64,000 nt of DNA from Denitratimonas tolerans. GTDB lineage: Bacteria > Pseudomonadota > Gammaproteobacteria > Xanthomonadales > Xanthomonadaceae. The DNA lies in the NCBI RefSeq assembly GCF_037203605.1, contig NZ_JBBDHC010000005.1:127670-191669 (forward strand). The letters run 5' to 3'. Within the stretch, counting starts at the first letter, position 1. Each line of letters starts with the position of its first letter. The notes beneath the pieces were generated by a model, which saw only the letters and a program-made list of their open reading frames with translations, made no database searches and was not told the origin of the DNA. A program made the translations under genes and the position numbers. Positions 49,929 to 58,807 of the stretch are shown piece by piece.

Positions 49929-52900
49929 ATGTCGCCTCGCCTGGCCCTCTGCCTTGCGCTTTGCCTCGCACTTCCCGCCCTGCCGGCACAGGCCGCGAGC
50001 AAAAAAACCTCCGACGCCCCGACCTGGGACATCACCGCCGCGCACGGTCCGATCAGCCGGGTCGCCTTCACCACGGACGAGGGCACCTGGATGGATCTGG
50101 ACGTCAGCCCGGACGGCCGCCGGATCGCCTTTTCCCTGCTGGGCGACCTTTACCTGCTGCCGATCGACGGCGGCAACGCGCGGCGCGTCACCACCGGCAC
50201 CGCCTGGGACGTGCAGCCGCGCTTTTCGCCCGATGGCCGCGAACTGGCCTTCACCTCCGATCGCGACGGCGGCAACAACCTCTGGCGCATCGGCGTGGAT
50301 GGCAAGAACCCGGTGCAGGTGACGAAGGAGCGCTTCCGCCTGCTCAACAATCCGGCCTGGACGCCGGACGGCCAGTACCTCATCGGCCGCAAGCACTTCA
50401 CCGGGCAGCGCTCGCTCGGCGCGGGCGAGCTGTGGATGTACCACGTCGCCGGCGGCGACGGCCTGCAGCTCACCAAACAGAAGAACGACCAGCAGGATCA
50501 AGGCGAACCGGCGGTGTCGCCGGATGGACGCTACGTGTACTTTTCCGAGGACGTCACGCGCGGGCCTTCCTTCCAGTACAACAAGAACCCGCACGCGACC
50601 ATCTATGCCATCCGGCGGCTGGATCGCCAGACCGGCGAGATCGACACCCTGCTCGATACCGCCGGCGGCGCGGTGCGCCCGCAGCCTTCGCCGGATGGGA
50701 AATCCCTGGCCTTCGTCAAGCGCGTGCGCGAGAAGAGCGTGCTGCACCGGCTCGAGCTGGAGTCGGGCGAGGTGATGCCGCTGTGGGATGGTCTCTCGCA
50801 CGACCAGCAGGAAGCCTGGGCGATCTTCGGTCCCTATGCCAACTACGGCTGGCTGCCCGATTCCTCCGCGCTGATGATCTGGGCACAGGGCAAGCTCTGG
50901 CGCGTGGATGCGGCCAGCGGCGCGCCGACGCGGATTCCCTTCAGCGCGCAAGTGGAGCAGACCGTGGCGCAGCCGCTGCGCTTCGAGCAGACCCTCGATG
51001 CCGGGCAGTTCAGCCCGAAGATGATCCGCGATGTGGCGACCTCGCCGGACGGGAAATCCGTGGTGTTCCACGCCCTTGGCCAGCTCTACACCCGCGCGTT
51101 GCCGAACGGCGCGCCGCGGCGGCTCACCGCGAACCAGGGCGTATCCGAGTACCAGCCCAGCTTCAGCCCGGACGGCCGCACGCTGCTCTACACCACCTGG
51201 AGCGATGCGGATCTGGTGACGATCCGCGCGCGCAACCTGGCGGATGGCAGCGAGCGGCGCATCACCGCGGTGCCGGGCTTCTACTACGGCCCGAAATACT
51301 CGCCCGACGGCCGGCGCATCGTGTTCAGCCGCAGCGGCGGCAGCGGTCTGACCGGGGCGATGTGGTCGGGCGAGCGCGGCATCTACGTGGTGCCGGCGCA
51401 GGGCGGCACGCCGCGCCGCATCGCCAAATCCGGCGAAAATCCGCAGTTCTCGGCCGATGGTGCGCGCGTCTTTTATTTCACCGGCGGCGGCCTGTCCAAG
51501 AAACTGATGAGCGTGGGCCTCGACGGCGAGGAGCCGCGCGAAGTCTTCGACCTCAAGTATCCCGACCTGGTTTCGATCAGTCCTGACGGCCGCTGGGTCG
51601 CCTTCACCGAACTGTTCAACGCCTACGTCGCGCCGGTGCCGCAGACCGGCGGCAGCGTTGCGCTGAGCCGCGACACCAAGGCGATCCCGGTGACGCGCGT
51701 GAGCCGCGACGTCGGTTCCTACCTGCACTGGTCGGCCGATTCCAGGGCGCTGCACTGGACGGTGGGCGATGAATACTTCAGCCGCGACCTGAGCGATCTT
51801 TTCGCCTTCCTGCCCGGCGCGCCGAAGGAGCTTCCCAGGCCCGAGAGCGCCAAGGGCGTGGCGCTGGGCCTGAAGGCGGCGGTGGATACGCCGCGCGACG
51901 TGGTGGCCTTCACCAACGCCCGCATCATCACCATGCGCGATGCGGAAAAGACGCAGGAAGTGATCGAAAACGGCACCGTGCTGGTGGAGGGCGACACGCT
52001 CCGCGCGGTGGGTGCGAACGTGGCGATTCCGGCCGGCGCGCGCGTGATCGACGCCGCCGGCAAGACCATCGTGCCCGGCTACGCCGACGTGCACGCGCAC
52101 GTCTCGCACTTCGGCGGCGGCGTGATTCCGCAGGAGAACTGGGCCTACTACACCAATCTCGCCTTCGGCATCACCACCACGCACGATCCCTCGGCCACCA
52201 CGGAGTTCGTGTTCTCCCAGGCCGAACTGGTCAAGGCCGGCGCGATGGTCGGCCCGCGCATCTTTTCCACCGGCACGATCCTCTACGGCGCCGACGGCGA
52301 CTTCAAGGCGGTGGTGGATTCCCTCGACGACGCGCGCTCGCACCTGCGCCGCATGAAGGCCCAGGGCGCCTTCAGCGTGAAGAGCTACAACCAGCCGCGC
52401 CGCGACCAGCACCAGCAGATCAATCAGGCCGCGCGCGAGCTGGGCATGCTGGTGGTGGAAGAGGGCGGTTCAACCTTCAACCACAACCTGCCGATGATCC
52501 TGGACGGCGTGACCGCAATCGAGCACAACCTCCCCGTGGCACCGCTCTACCGCGACGTGATCGAGCTGTGGAAGCACACCGACGTGCGCAACACGCCGAC
52601 CCTGGTGGTGAGCTACGGCGGGCTTTCCGGCGAGTACTGGTGGTATGCCCGCGACCAGGTGTGGGAGGACGGCAAGCTGGCGCGCTTCTTCCCGCGCGAA
52701 ACGCTGGATGCGCGCAGCATCCGCCGCGAGACGGCACCCGACTGGGACTACTACCACATCGAAGTGGCCAAGGCCGCCAAGGCGCTGCGCGACGCCGGCG
52801 TGAAGATCCAGGTCGGCGGCCACGGCCAGCTCCAGGGCCAGTCGGTGCACTGGGAGATCTGGAGCCTGGTGCAGGGAGGCTTTTCGAACTGGGAGGCGCT

Positions 52901-53222
52901 GCGCGCCGCCACCATCGACGGCGTCGACCTGATCGGCCTGGGCAAAGAACTGGGCTCGCTGGAAGCGGGCAAGAAGGCCGACTTCGTGGTGCTCAACGCC
53001 AACCCGCTGGAGGACATCCGCGCCAGCGCCGACACCCGCTACGTGATGGTCAACGGCCGCCTGTTCGACGTGGACGCCGACATGGCCGAAATCGGCAACC
53101 GCGCGGTGCCCGCCCCGACTTTTTACTGGCAGCGCCACCGCGACGGCCGCAGCTTCGGCGCGGAATACGGCCCCACCGTGCCCTGCCACTGCCCCAAGTC
53201 GGCGGCGGGGCACGCGCATTGA
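49929..53222 (+). CDS. Exported PD40 beta-propeller / amidohydrolase fusion
   Basis: Large exported hydrolase, 1097 aa, with a signal peptide (LALCLALCLALPALPAQA). The N-terminal about 600 residues are PD40/TolB-like propeller repeats (MDLDVSPDGRRIAFSLLGDL, FSPDGRELAFTSDRDGGNN, FSPDGRTLLYTTWSDADL). The C-terminal about 430 residues form a metal-dependent amidohydrolase. Its metal site is GYADVHAHVSHFGG, and GGHGQLQGQSVHWEIW and EAGKKADFVVLNANPLED are typical of the imidazolonepropionase-like group. Such fusions are thought to act on peptides or amide metabolites outside the cytoplasm; the substrate is unknown. Confidence 0.9.
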   Translation: MSPRLALCLALCLALPALPAQAASKKTSDAPTWDITAAHGPISRVAFTTDEGTWMDLDVSPDGRRIAFSLLGDLYLLPIDGGNARRVTTGTAWDVQPRFSPDGRELAFTSDRDGGNNLWRIGVDGKNPVQVTKERFRLLNNPAWTPDGQYLIGRKHFTGQRSLGAGELWMYHVAGGDGLQLTKQKNDQQDQGEPAVSPDGRYVYFSEDVTRGPSFQYNKNPHATIYAIRRLDRQTGEIDTLLDTAGGAVRPQPSPDGKSLAFVKRVREKSVLHRLELESGEVMPLWDGLSHDQQEAWAIFGPYANYGWLPDSSALMIWAQGKLWRVDAASGAPTRIPFSAQVEQTVAQPLRFEQTLDAGQFSPKMIRDVATSPDGKSVVFHALGQLYTRALPNGAPRRLTANQGVSEYQPSFSPDGRTLLYTTWSDADLVTIRARNLADGSERRITAVPGFYYGPKYSPDGRRIVFSRSGGSGLTGAMWSGERGIYVVPAQGGTPRRIAKSGENPQFSADGARVFYFTGGGLSKKLMSVGLDGEEPREVFDLKYPDLVSISPDGRWVAFTELFNAYVAPVPQTGGSVALSRDTKAIPVTRVSRDVGSYLHWSADSRALHWTVGDEYFSRDLSDLFAFLPGAPKELPRPESAKGVALGLKAAVDTPRDVVAFTNARIITMRDAEKTQEVIENGTVLVEGDTLRAVGANVAIPAGARVIDAAGKTIVPGYADVHAHVSHFGGGVIPQENWAYYTNLAFGITTTHDPSATTEFVFSQAELVKAGAMVGPRIFSTGTILYGADGDFKAVVDSLDDARSHLRRMKAQGAFSVKSYNQPRRDQHQQINQAARELGMLVVEEGGSTFNHNLPMILDGVTAIEHNLPVAPLYRDVIELWKHTDVRNTPTLVVSYGGLSGEYWWYARDQVWEDGKLARFFPRETLDARSIRRETAPDWDYYHIEVAKAAKALRDAGVKIQVGGHGQLQGQSVHWEIWSLVQGGFSNWEALRAATIDGVDLIGLGKELGSLEAGKKADFVVLNANPLEDIRASADTRYVMVNGRLFDVDADMAEIGNRAVPAPTFYWQRHRDGRSFGAEYGPTVPCHCPKSAAGHAH

Positions 53223-53244
53223 GTGAAGTGAAGCCTGAAGAAAT

Positions 53245-53294
53245 CTCTGAACAAGCCGATTGGAGCGGGCTTTCCCGCGATGGCTTGTTCAGAG
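53245..53294. repeat. Long inverted repeat after the amidohydrolase gene
   Basis: Perfect 13-bp arms CTCTGAACAAGCC (53245-53257) and GGCTTGTTCAGAG (53282-53294) enclose a second stem, GCGGG with CCCGC. It could be a REP-like element or an end-of-transcript structure. Confidence 0.7.
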
Positions 53295-53308
53295 GTTCCT
53301 GAGAGACA

Positions 53309-53331
53309 CCGGGCCGCGTGACGCGGCCCGG
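53309..53331. terminator. GC-rich hairpin between the amidohydrolase and helicase genes
   Basis: CCGGGCCGCG-TGA-CGCGGCCCGG, a 10-bp perfect stem between two convergent genes. There is no T-run, so intrinsic termination is uncertain. Confidence 0.5.
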
Positions 53332-53368
53332 TTGGCTTCGAATCAGCGACGGTTCGGCCGTCGCCGCC

Positions 53369-55363
53369 TCACTTCTTTCGGAATGGCGGCTTGCTGCCGC
53401 CCTTGCCGGGGCCGTCGAAGCGGCCGGGCGGGCGCGGTCGGTCGCTGCGGTCCGCGCCGGGGGTGTAGCCCGGCGTGCGGCGCGTCGGGCGGCCATCGCC
53501 GGCCGACTCGGCATGCGGGCCGCGCGGGGCACGTGGCGGCGCGCCATCACGATCGCGGCTGCGCGGGCGTTCGGAGAATCCTTCACTGAAGCGCCCGCCG
53601 CCGCGCTGGATGCGCGGTGCCGGCGGCAGTTCGCCTTCGTGGCGCTGGATGCGCAGGCGCTGTCCGGCCACCCACACGTTCTGCAGGTGGGCGAGGGTCT
53701 CCGACGGCATGCCGGGCGGCAGGTCGACGAAGCTGTGATCCTCGCGGATGTCGATGCGACCGATGTGGCGCGATTCCAGGCCCGCTTCGTTGGCGATGGC
53801 ACCGACGATGTTGCCCGGCTTGACGTGATGCACGTGGCCCACGGCGATGCGGTAGGTTTCGAAGTCCGTCTCGTGCCGCACGCGCGGCGGCTGCGGCAGC
53901 TCGGGGCGGTCGTCGCGCTCGTGCCGGTCACGACGATCGGGGCGCTCATGGCGCTCGCGGGGGTGGCGCGGGTTGTCGCGATCGTGCTCCGGGCGCGGCT
54001 TGCGCGCGGCGGGTTCGGGGTCGGGCGGCATCAAGAGCGGCACGTCGCCCTGGGTGAGCTTGGCGAGCGCGGCGGCCACGTCGAGCAGGGAGGCTTCATG
54101 CTCGCGCTCGTATTCGGCGATCAGGGTGCGGAACAGGTCGAGCTCGGCGGCATCGCCCTCCAGCACCTCGTCGATGCGCTGCTTGAAGCGCACCATGCGC
54201 TGATCGTTGACCTGGTGCGAGGTCGGCATCGCCATCGGTTCGATCGGCTGGCGGGTCGCGCGCTCGATCGCACGCAGCATGCCGCGCTCGCGCGGGGTGA
54301 CGAACAGGATCGCTTCGCCGCTGCGCCCGGCGCGGCCGGTGCGGCCGATGCGGTGGACGTAGCTTTCCACATCGTAGGGGATGTCGTAGTTCACCACGTG
54401 GCTGATGCGATCCACGTCCAGCCCGCGTGCGGCCACGTCGGTGGCCACGAGGATGTCGAGCTGGCCATCCTTGAGTTTTTGCACCGCGCGCTCGCGCAGC
54501 GGCTGGGGAATGTCGCCGTTGATCGCGGCGGCGGCCAGCCCGCGCGCCTGGAGCCTGTCTGCCAGCTCCTCGGTACCCTGCTTGGTGCGGGAAAACACGA
54601 TCATGCCGTCGTAGTCTTCCACTTCCAGCAGGCGCGTGATCGCATCGAGCTTCTGCATCCCGCCCACCAGCCAGTAGCGCTGGCGGATGTTGGTGGCGGT
54701 GCGGGTCTTGGCCTCGATCGCCACGTCCACCGGGTCGCGCAGGTAGGTTTGCGCGATGCGACGGATCTGCGGCGGCATGGTGGCCGAGAACAGCGCGGTC
54801 TGGCGCTCGGGCGGGGTCTTCTGCAGGATGGACTCGACGTCGTCGATGAAGCCCATGCGCAGCATCTCGTCGGCCTCGTCGAGCACCAGCGCGCGCAGGT
54901 GGGAAAGATTCACCGTTCCGCGCTCGAGGTGGTCGATCAGGCGTCCAGGCGTGGCGACCAGCACGTGCGCGCCGCGCTTGAGGCCGTGCAGCTGCGCGCC
55001 GTAGCCCTGACCGCCGTAGATCGGCAGCACCTGGAAGCCCTTGAGGTGCGCGGCATAGGTCTGGAAGGCCTCGGCCACCTGGATCGCCAGCTCGCGCGTG
55101 GGCGTGAGCACCAGCGCCTGCGGAAAGGGCAGGGTGGTGTCGATGCGGTTGAGGATGGGCAGCGCGAACGCGGCGGTCTTGCCGGTGCCGGTCTGGGCCT
55201 GGCCCACGACGTCGCGGCCTTCCAGGAGCGGCGGAATCGTGGCCGCCTGGATGGGCGAAGGCGACTCGTAGCCGACGTCGGAGAGGGCCTGCAGCAGCGG
55301 GGCAGACAGCGAGAGCGCGGCAAAGCCTGCCGCTGAGAGGGAAAGGTCGGTCATCGGGTCCAT
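53369..55363 (-). CDS. deaD: DEAD-box RNA helicase with DbpA-type RNA-binding domain
   Basis: ATP-dependent RNA helicase of the DeaD/CsdA group, about 664 aa (starts at 55399, 55363 or 55354 are all ATG). It has the Q-motif ESPSPIQAATIPPLLEG, Walker A AQTGTGKTAAF, PTRELA, DEAD in VLDEADEMLRMGF, SAT, and HRIGRTGRAGRSGEAI. After the helicase core comes an Arg/Asp/Glu/Pro-rich linker, then a DbpA RNA-binding fold (RIAVGHVHHVKPGNIVGAIA). A low-complexity Arg/Gly/Pro tail ends FRKK. Roles: ribosome assembly and RNA decay in the cold. Confidence 0.93.
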   Translation of the reverse strand: MDPMTDLSLSAAGFAALSLSAPLLQALSDVGYESPSPIQAATIPPLLEGRDVVGQAQTGTGKTAAFALPILNRIDTTLPFPQALVLTPTRELAIQVAEAFQTYAAHLKGFQVLPIYGGQGYGAQLHGLKRGAHVLVATPGRLIDHLERGTVNLSHLRALVLDEADEMLRMGFIDDVESILQKTPPERQTALFSATMPPQIRRIAQTYLRDPVDVAIEAKTRTATNIRQRYWLVGGMQKLDAITRLLEVEDYDGMIVFSRTKQGTEELADRLQARGLAAAAINGDIPQPLRERAVQKLKDGQLDILVATDVAARGLDVDRISHVVNYDIPYDVESYVHRIGRTGRAGRSGEAILFVTPRERGMLRAIERATRQPIEPMAMPTSHQVNDQRMVRFKQRIDEVLEGDAAELDLFRTLIAEYEREHEASLLDVAAALAKLTQGDVPLLMPPDPEPAARKPRPEHDRDNPRHPRERHERPDRRDRHERDDRPELPQPPRVRHETDFETYRIAVGHVHHVKPGNIVGAIANEAGLESRHIGRIDIREDHSFVDLPPGMPSETLAHLQNVWVAGQRLRIQRHEGELPPAPRIQRGGGRFSEGFSERPRSRDRDGAPPRAPRGPHAESAGDGRPTRRTPGYTPGADRSDRPRPPGRFDGPGKGGSKPPFRKK

Positions 55364-55474
55364 TATCGGCGCGGCAGGCCCTTGGCCGCTCGCGTTCATG
55401 TTGTGGGCATCGGGTGGGCGGCCTGTCGGGCCGGGGATTCGGGAAGTGCGGTGCGGGTGCGGCCGGTGTCGGGC

Positions 55475-55882
55475 CTATTTCTTGCGCTTGGGCCGCACGT
55501 AGAGCACCAGGGAATGATCCTGGATGACGTACCCGTGCGCCGCGGCGATCTCGTGCTGGATCCGCTCGATGTCCGGATTGCTGAACTCGATCACCTTGCC
55601 CGATTCGACGTCCACCATGTGGTCATGGTGCTCGCCGCGGTCGAGCTCGAAAACGGCTTGGCCGCCCTCGAAGTTGTGCTTGAGCACGAGGCCGGCGGCT
55701 TCGAACTGGGTCAGCACGCGGTAGACCGTGGCCAGGCCGATGTCCTCGTCGCGCTCCTTCAGCTCGCGATAGATGTCCTCGGCCGTCATGTGGCGCGGAC
55801 TGGCATTCGCCAGGATTTCCAGGATCTGCACGCGCGGGTGTGTGACCTTCAGCCCAACCTTGCGAAGTTCCTGCGGTTCCAT
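55475..55882 (-). CDS. fur: Ferric uptake regulator Fur
   Basis: Iron-responsive DNA-binding repressor, 135 aa. The winged helix contains KVTHPRVQILEILANASPRH, MTAEDIYRELKER and GLATVYRVLTQFEAAGLV. The metal-binding region HHDHMVDVESGKVIEF has the HHDH motif. The second Cys-x2-Cys pairs found in many Fur proteins are missing, as in several Cys-poor gammaproteobacterial Fur proteins. It is divergent from bamE, a very common arrangement. No clear Fur box is seen upstream. Confidence 0.95.
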   Translation of the reverse strand: MEPQELRKVGLKVTHPRVQILEILANASPRHMTAEDIYRELKERDEDIGLATVYRVLTQFEAAGLVLKHNFEGGQAVFELDRGEHHDHMVDVESGKVIEFSNPDIERIQHEIAAAHGYVIQDHSLVLYVRPKRKK

Positions 55883-56033
55883 GGATTCCTCCGTCGTTCC
55901 GGACTGCGGTCACGCCTGGTGGCGACAGCGTGGCACGGCTGACGCATCCCGGACAGGCGCGCCGGGCACCATTCATGCCGTGGAAAGTCGCTAGTGTATC
56001 ATCGGCGCGTCCTTCATCCTGCGTACCCATTCG

Positions 56034-56414
56034 ATGCTCAAGCTCCTCGTTGCCGCCGCGCTGACCCTCGCCCTTTCCGGCTGCGGGTTGCTCTACAAGG
56101 TCGACGTTTACCAAGGCAACCTGCTCGATCCCGACGCCGTGGCCCAGGTGCAGCCGGGGCTGACCAAGCGCCAGGTGCACAGCCTGCTGGGTTCGCCCTC
56201 GGTCGAAGACCCGTTCCACCACTCGCGCTGGGACTACGTTTCCACGATCAGCCGCCGCGGTGCCCCGACGACGGTCAAGAATCTCACGTTGACCTTCGAC
56301 GGCGACGTGCTGGCCAGCGTGGAGGGCGACTACCTCGAGCACGACAACCTTGCGCTCTACCGCCACATTTCCAAGTACGGCAACCTGCCCAAGGACAAGA
56401 AGAAGAACCGCTGA
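56034..56414 (+). CDS. bamE: BamE (SmpA) outer-membrane assembly lipoprotein
   Basis: Lipoprotein subunit of the BAM complex that inserts outer-membrane proteins, 126 aa. The signal peptide has lipobox LSGC (Cys17). The SmpA/OmlA domain follows: VDVYQGNLLDPDAVAQVQPG, then LTKRQVHSLLGSPSVEDPFH and RWDYVSTISRRG. It ends in a Lys-rich tail. It is divergent from fur and convergent with rnfH. Confidence 0.95.
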   Translation: MLKLLVAAALTLALSGCGLLYKVDVYQGNLLDPDAVAQVQPGLTKRQVHSLLGSPSVEDPFHHSRWDYVSTISRRGAPTTVKNLTLTFDGDVLASVEGDYLEHDNLALYRHISKYGNLPKDKKKNR

Positions 56415-56459
56415 GGCGCACTGCGGGCCGCATTCACCGGTCTGCGGTCGAGGAGAGGA

Positions 56460-56756
56460 TCAGCTCCCGCCCTTCGCCGCTTCCGCCCGCTCGCGTCGCG
56501 CGCGCTTGGGATCGATGAGCAGCGGGCGATAAAGTTCGATGCGATCGCCGTCGCGCAGCGGCTGGTCAAGCGTGCAGCGCCGCGAAAAGATGCCCAGAGG
56601 CAGCGACGCGGCTTGCGGGAATCGGGCCTGTACCGCCGGCGCGGCCAGCGCCATGGCCACGGTGGCGTCGTGCGGAAGCCGCAGCGCGGCGCTCCACGAC
56701 TGGTCCGGCCAGGCCGCCGCCACTTCGACCCGGATCGGTTCGGCTGGCGTACTCAT
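56460..56756 (-). CDS. rnfH: RnfH family (UPF0125, RatB) ubiquitin-like protein
   Basis: 98-aa beta-grasp protein starting ATG 56756. Family pattern: IRVEVAAAWPDQSWSAALRL, FPQAASLPLGIFSRRCTLDQ, then LRDGDRIELYRPLLIDPKRA. It is usually paired with ratA and placed between smpB and bamE. Here only rnfH is left: the 81-bp gap to smpB has no room for ratA. Function is not well defined. Confidence 0.9.
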   Translation of the reverse strand: MSTPAEPIRVEVAAAWPDQSWSAALRLPHDATVAMALAAPAVQARFPQAASLPLGIFSRRCTLDQPLRDGDRIELYRPLLIDPKRARRERAEAAKGGS

Positions 56757-56837
56757 GCGCGGCACCGGAAGCGGCACCGGCATTCACCCGCGTGGCGTGC
56801 GATGGGCGACAATCGGCGCACAGAAAGGAATTTCCAG

Positions 56838-57332
56838 ATGGCCAGCAAGAAGGCAAAGGATAGCGGAAAGGGCACCGGCACGATTGCCCAGAACAAGCGT
56901 GCGCGGCACGAGTACACGATCGAAGAGCACGTCGAGGCAGGCATCGCGCTGCAGGGCTGGGAAGTCAAGGCGCTGCGCGCCGGACGCATCTCGCTCACCG
57001 AGTCCTACGCCATCGTCCGGGGCGGCGAGATTTTCCTGTTCGGTGCCCAGATCACCCCGCTCATTTCCACCTCCACCCACGTCGTGGCGGACGACCGGCG
57101 CACCCGCAAGCTGCTCCTGCATCGGGCCGAAATCGACCGGCTGATCGGCAAGGTGGAGCGCGATGGCTACACCCTGATCCCGCTGTCGATGTACTGGAAA
57201 TCCGGCAAGGTGAAGCTGGACCTCGCCCTGGCCAAGGGCAAGCAGGCCCACGACAAGCGCCAGGCCGCCAAGGACCGCGACTGGGCCCGCGACAAGCAGC
57301 GCGTCATGCGCCAGCACAACCGCGCCGCCTGA
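56838..57332 (+). CDS. smpB: SsrA-binding protein SmpB
   Basis: tmRNA partner for rescue of stalled ribosomes, 164 aa from ATG 56838 with AAAGGA 8 nt upstream. The core has IAQNKRARHEYTIEEHVEAG, LQGWEVKALRAGRISLTESY and ERDGYTLIPLSMYWKSGKVK. The C-terminal basic tail GKQAHDKRQAAKDRDWARDK binds the decoding centre. It is directly upstream of ssrA. Confidence 0.97.
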   Translation: MASKKAKDSGKGTGTIAQNKRARHEYTIEEHVEAGIALQGWEVKALRAGRISLTESYAIVRGGEIFLFGAQITPLISTSTHVVADDRRTRKLLLHRAEIDRLIGKVERDGYTLIPLSMYWKSGKVKLDLALAKGKQAHDKRQAAKDRDWARDKQRVMRQHNRAA

Positions 57333-57365
57333 TGAACGCCGCCCGCCACCCGAGTCACCTGCGCC

Positions 57366-57394
57366 TTGTGAAGCACGGGGCGCGCCCATAGACT
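57366..57394 (+). promoter_or_regulatory. Sigma-70 promoter of ssrA
   Basis: TTGTGA (57366-57371), 17-nt spacer, TAGACT (57389-57394), 12 nt before the mature tmRNA 5' end. This fits a short precursor trimmed by RNase P. Confidence 0.6.
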
Positions 57395-57406
57395 GGTCAG
57401 CACCCC

Positions 57407-57759
<353 letters not shown>

Positions 57760-57766
57760 ATAATGA

Positions 57767-57797
57767 AACCCCAACCGTTCTCGGTTGGGGTTTTTTC
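57767..57797 (+). terminator. Rho-independent terminator of ssrA
   Basis: ACCCCAACCG paired with CGGTTGGGGT around a short loop, followed by a T-run. Confidence 0.92.
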
Positions 57798-58107
57798 TTG
57801 CCCGATCGCGCCGGTTCCCGCGTGTTCTTGGGGGTTCCTGCGGAAGCCTGCGGACTTCACCAGCCGCCCGAATTGGCTGTTCCCGGCCACATTCCACTCT
57901 CTCCTGGCCATTCCTCGCTCCGGCCTCGCTCCCTGGAACTGGCCCGAAGTCCGCAAAGGCCGCAATTCAGACCTATACAGATCAAAGAGTTACGCGCGGA
58001 CGAATCAAGCAGTTGGATTGCGGCATTGGTGGGCAAAAGAAACAAAGATCGTTGTATTTCGTCGGTACTTATTGACTGCTACCGACAAAATACAACATCA
58101 TGGCGAC
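57798..58107. other. Gene-free region between the ssrA terminator and the AbiEi-like gene
   Basis: About 310 bp without a supported gene. The left part is GC-rich and the right part AT-rich, so the island junction may lie here. The only structure seen is the inverted repeat at 58051-58096. Confidence 0.55.
58051..58096 (+). promoter_or_regulatory. Near-perfect 17-bp inverted repeat, candidate operator of the AbiEi-like gene
   Basis: GTTGTATTTCGTCGGTA (58051-58067) and TACCGACAAAATACAAC (58080-58096) are reverse complements except at one position, with a 12-bp spacer that contains TTGACT (58072-58077). The right arm ends 11 bp before the start codon. AbiEi antitoxins are known to repress their own promoter through inverted repeats, so self-regulation is the natural reading. 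Confidence 0.65.
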
Positions 58108-58707
58108 ATGGAAAGCTTCCACCAGACTATTCTGGATCTCGCCGCCCAACGTGGCCTAATCCGCCCGCGCGATCTCAATGAACGTGGGCTGCCGACTGTC
58201 GCCCTGACGCGGCTAGTGCGCCAAGGGCTACTGCAGCGGGTGGGACGTGGTCTCTATGCGATTCCGAACCGTCCCGTCTCGGAACACGGTGCGCTCGCCG
58301 AGTTAGCCCGAACGCATCCGCAAGCCATCATCTGCCTGCTGTCAGCTCTGCGGCTACATGAACTCACCACGCAGTCGCCTTTCGAGGTCTGGCTGGCGAT
58401 TCCAAATAAGGCGCGTGCACCGAAGATCGACTACCCACCGCTACGCATAGTCCGTTTCTCTGGCGCCGCACTGACGGAGGGGATCGAGGAGCGTGTCCTA
58501 GATGGCGTGCTGGTTCGCGTGACCAACGTCGATCGGACGGTGGCCGATTGCTTCAAGTTCCGCAACAAGATCGGCCTTGATGTCGCACTGGAGGCGCTAC
58601 AAGAAGGCTGGCGCGCCAAGCGCTTAAGTATGGACGAACTCTGGCGCTATGCCACCGTGTGCCGCGTGGCCAATGTGATGCGCCCATATATGGAAAGCCT
58701 GTCATGA
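58108..58707 (+). CDS. AbiEi-like antitoxin/transcriptional regulator (orphan)
   Basis: DNA-binding protein of the AbiEi (type IV antitoxin) family, 199 aa from ATG 58108. An N-terminal winged helix (about 1-60) contains AQRGLIRPRDLNERGLPTVA then LTRLVRQGLLQRVGRGLYAI. The C-terminal AbiEi domain has QAIICLLSALRLHELTTQ, FEVWLAIPNKARAPK and VTNVDRTVADCFKFRNKIGL. The usual nucleotidyltransferase toxin gene abiEii does not follow. Instead a NERD-helicase gene starts 100 bp downstream. The protein may have been taken over as regulator of that module, or the toxin may have been lost. Confidence 0.85.
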   Translation: MESFHQTILDLAAQRGLIRPRDLNERGLPTVALTRLVRQGLLQRVGRGLYAIPNRPVSEHGALAELARTHPQAIICLLSALRLHELTTQSPFEVWLAIPNKARAPKIDYPPLRIVRFSGAALTEGIEERVLDGVLVRVTNVDRTVADCFKFRNKIGLDVALEALQEGWRAKRLSMDELWRYATVCRVANVMRPYMESLS

Positions 58708-58807
58708 ATCAATTCAATGTGGCGATCAGACCATCGACCACTTGCTGGATGCGAGTGGCCCGCAGTCACGAAGCTTCGCGCACCCGCTGTTGCGACGGAG
58801 GGAACCA

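Noticed and set aside
49335..52412. 1025-aa minus-strand frame containing the universal stress protein
   Set aside because: Only the last 143 codons match a family; the rest is antisense to the propeller-amidohydrolase gene.
53318..55336. 672-aa plus-strand frame opposite the DEAD-box gene
   Set aside because: Antisense shadow of the helicase, which carries all motifs on the minus strand.
57760..58107. Tyrosine integrase gene or remnant next to ssrA
   Set aside because: No frame in this gap shows the catalytic Arg-His-Arg-Tyr pattern or family similarity.
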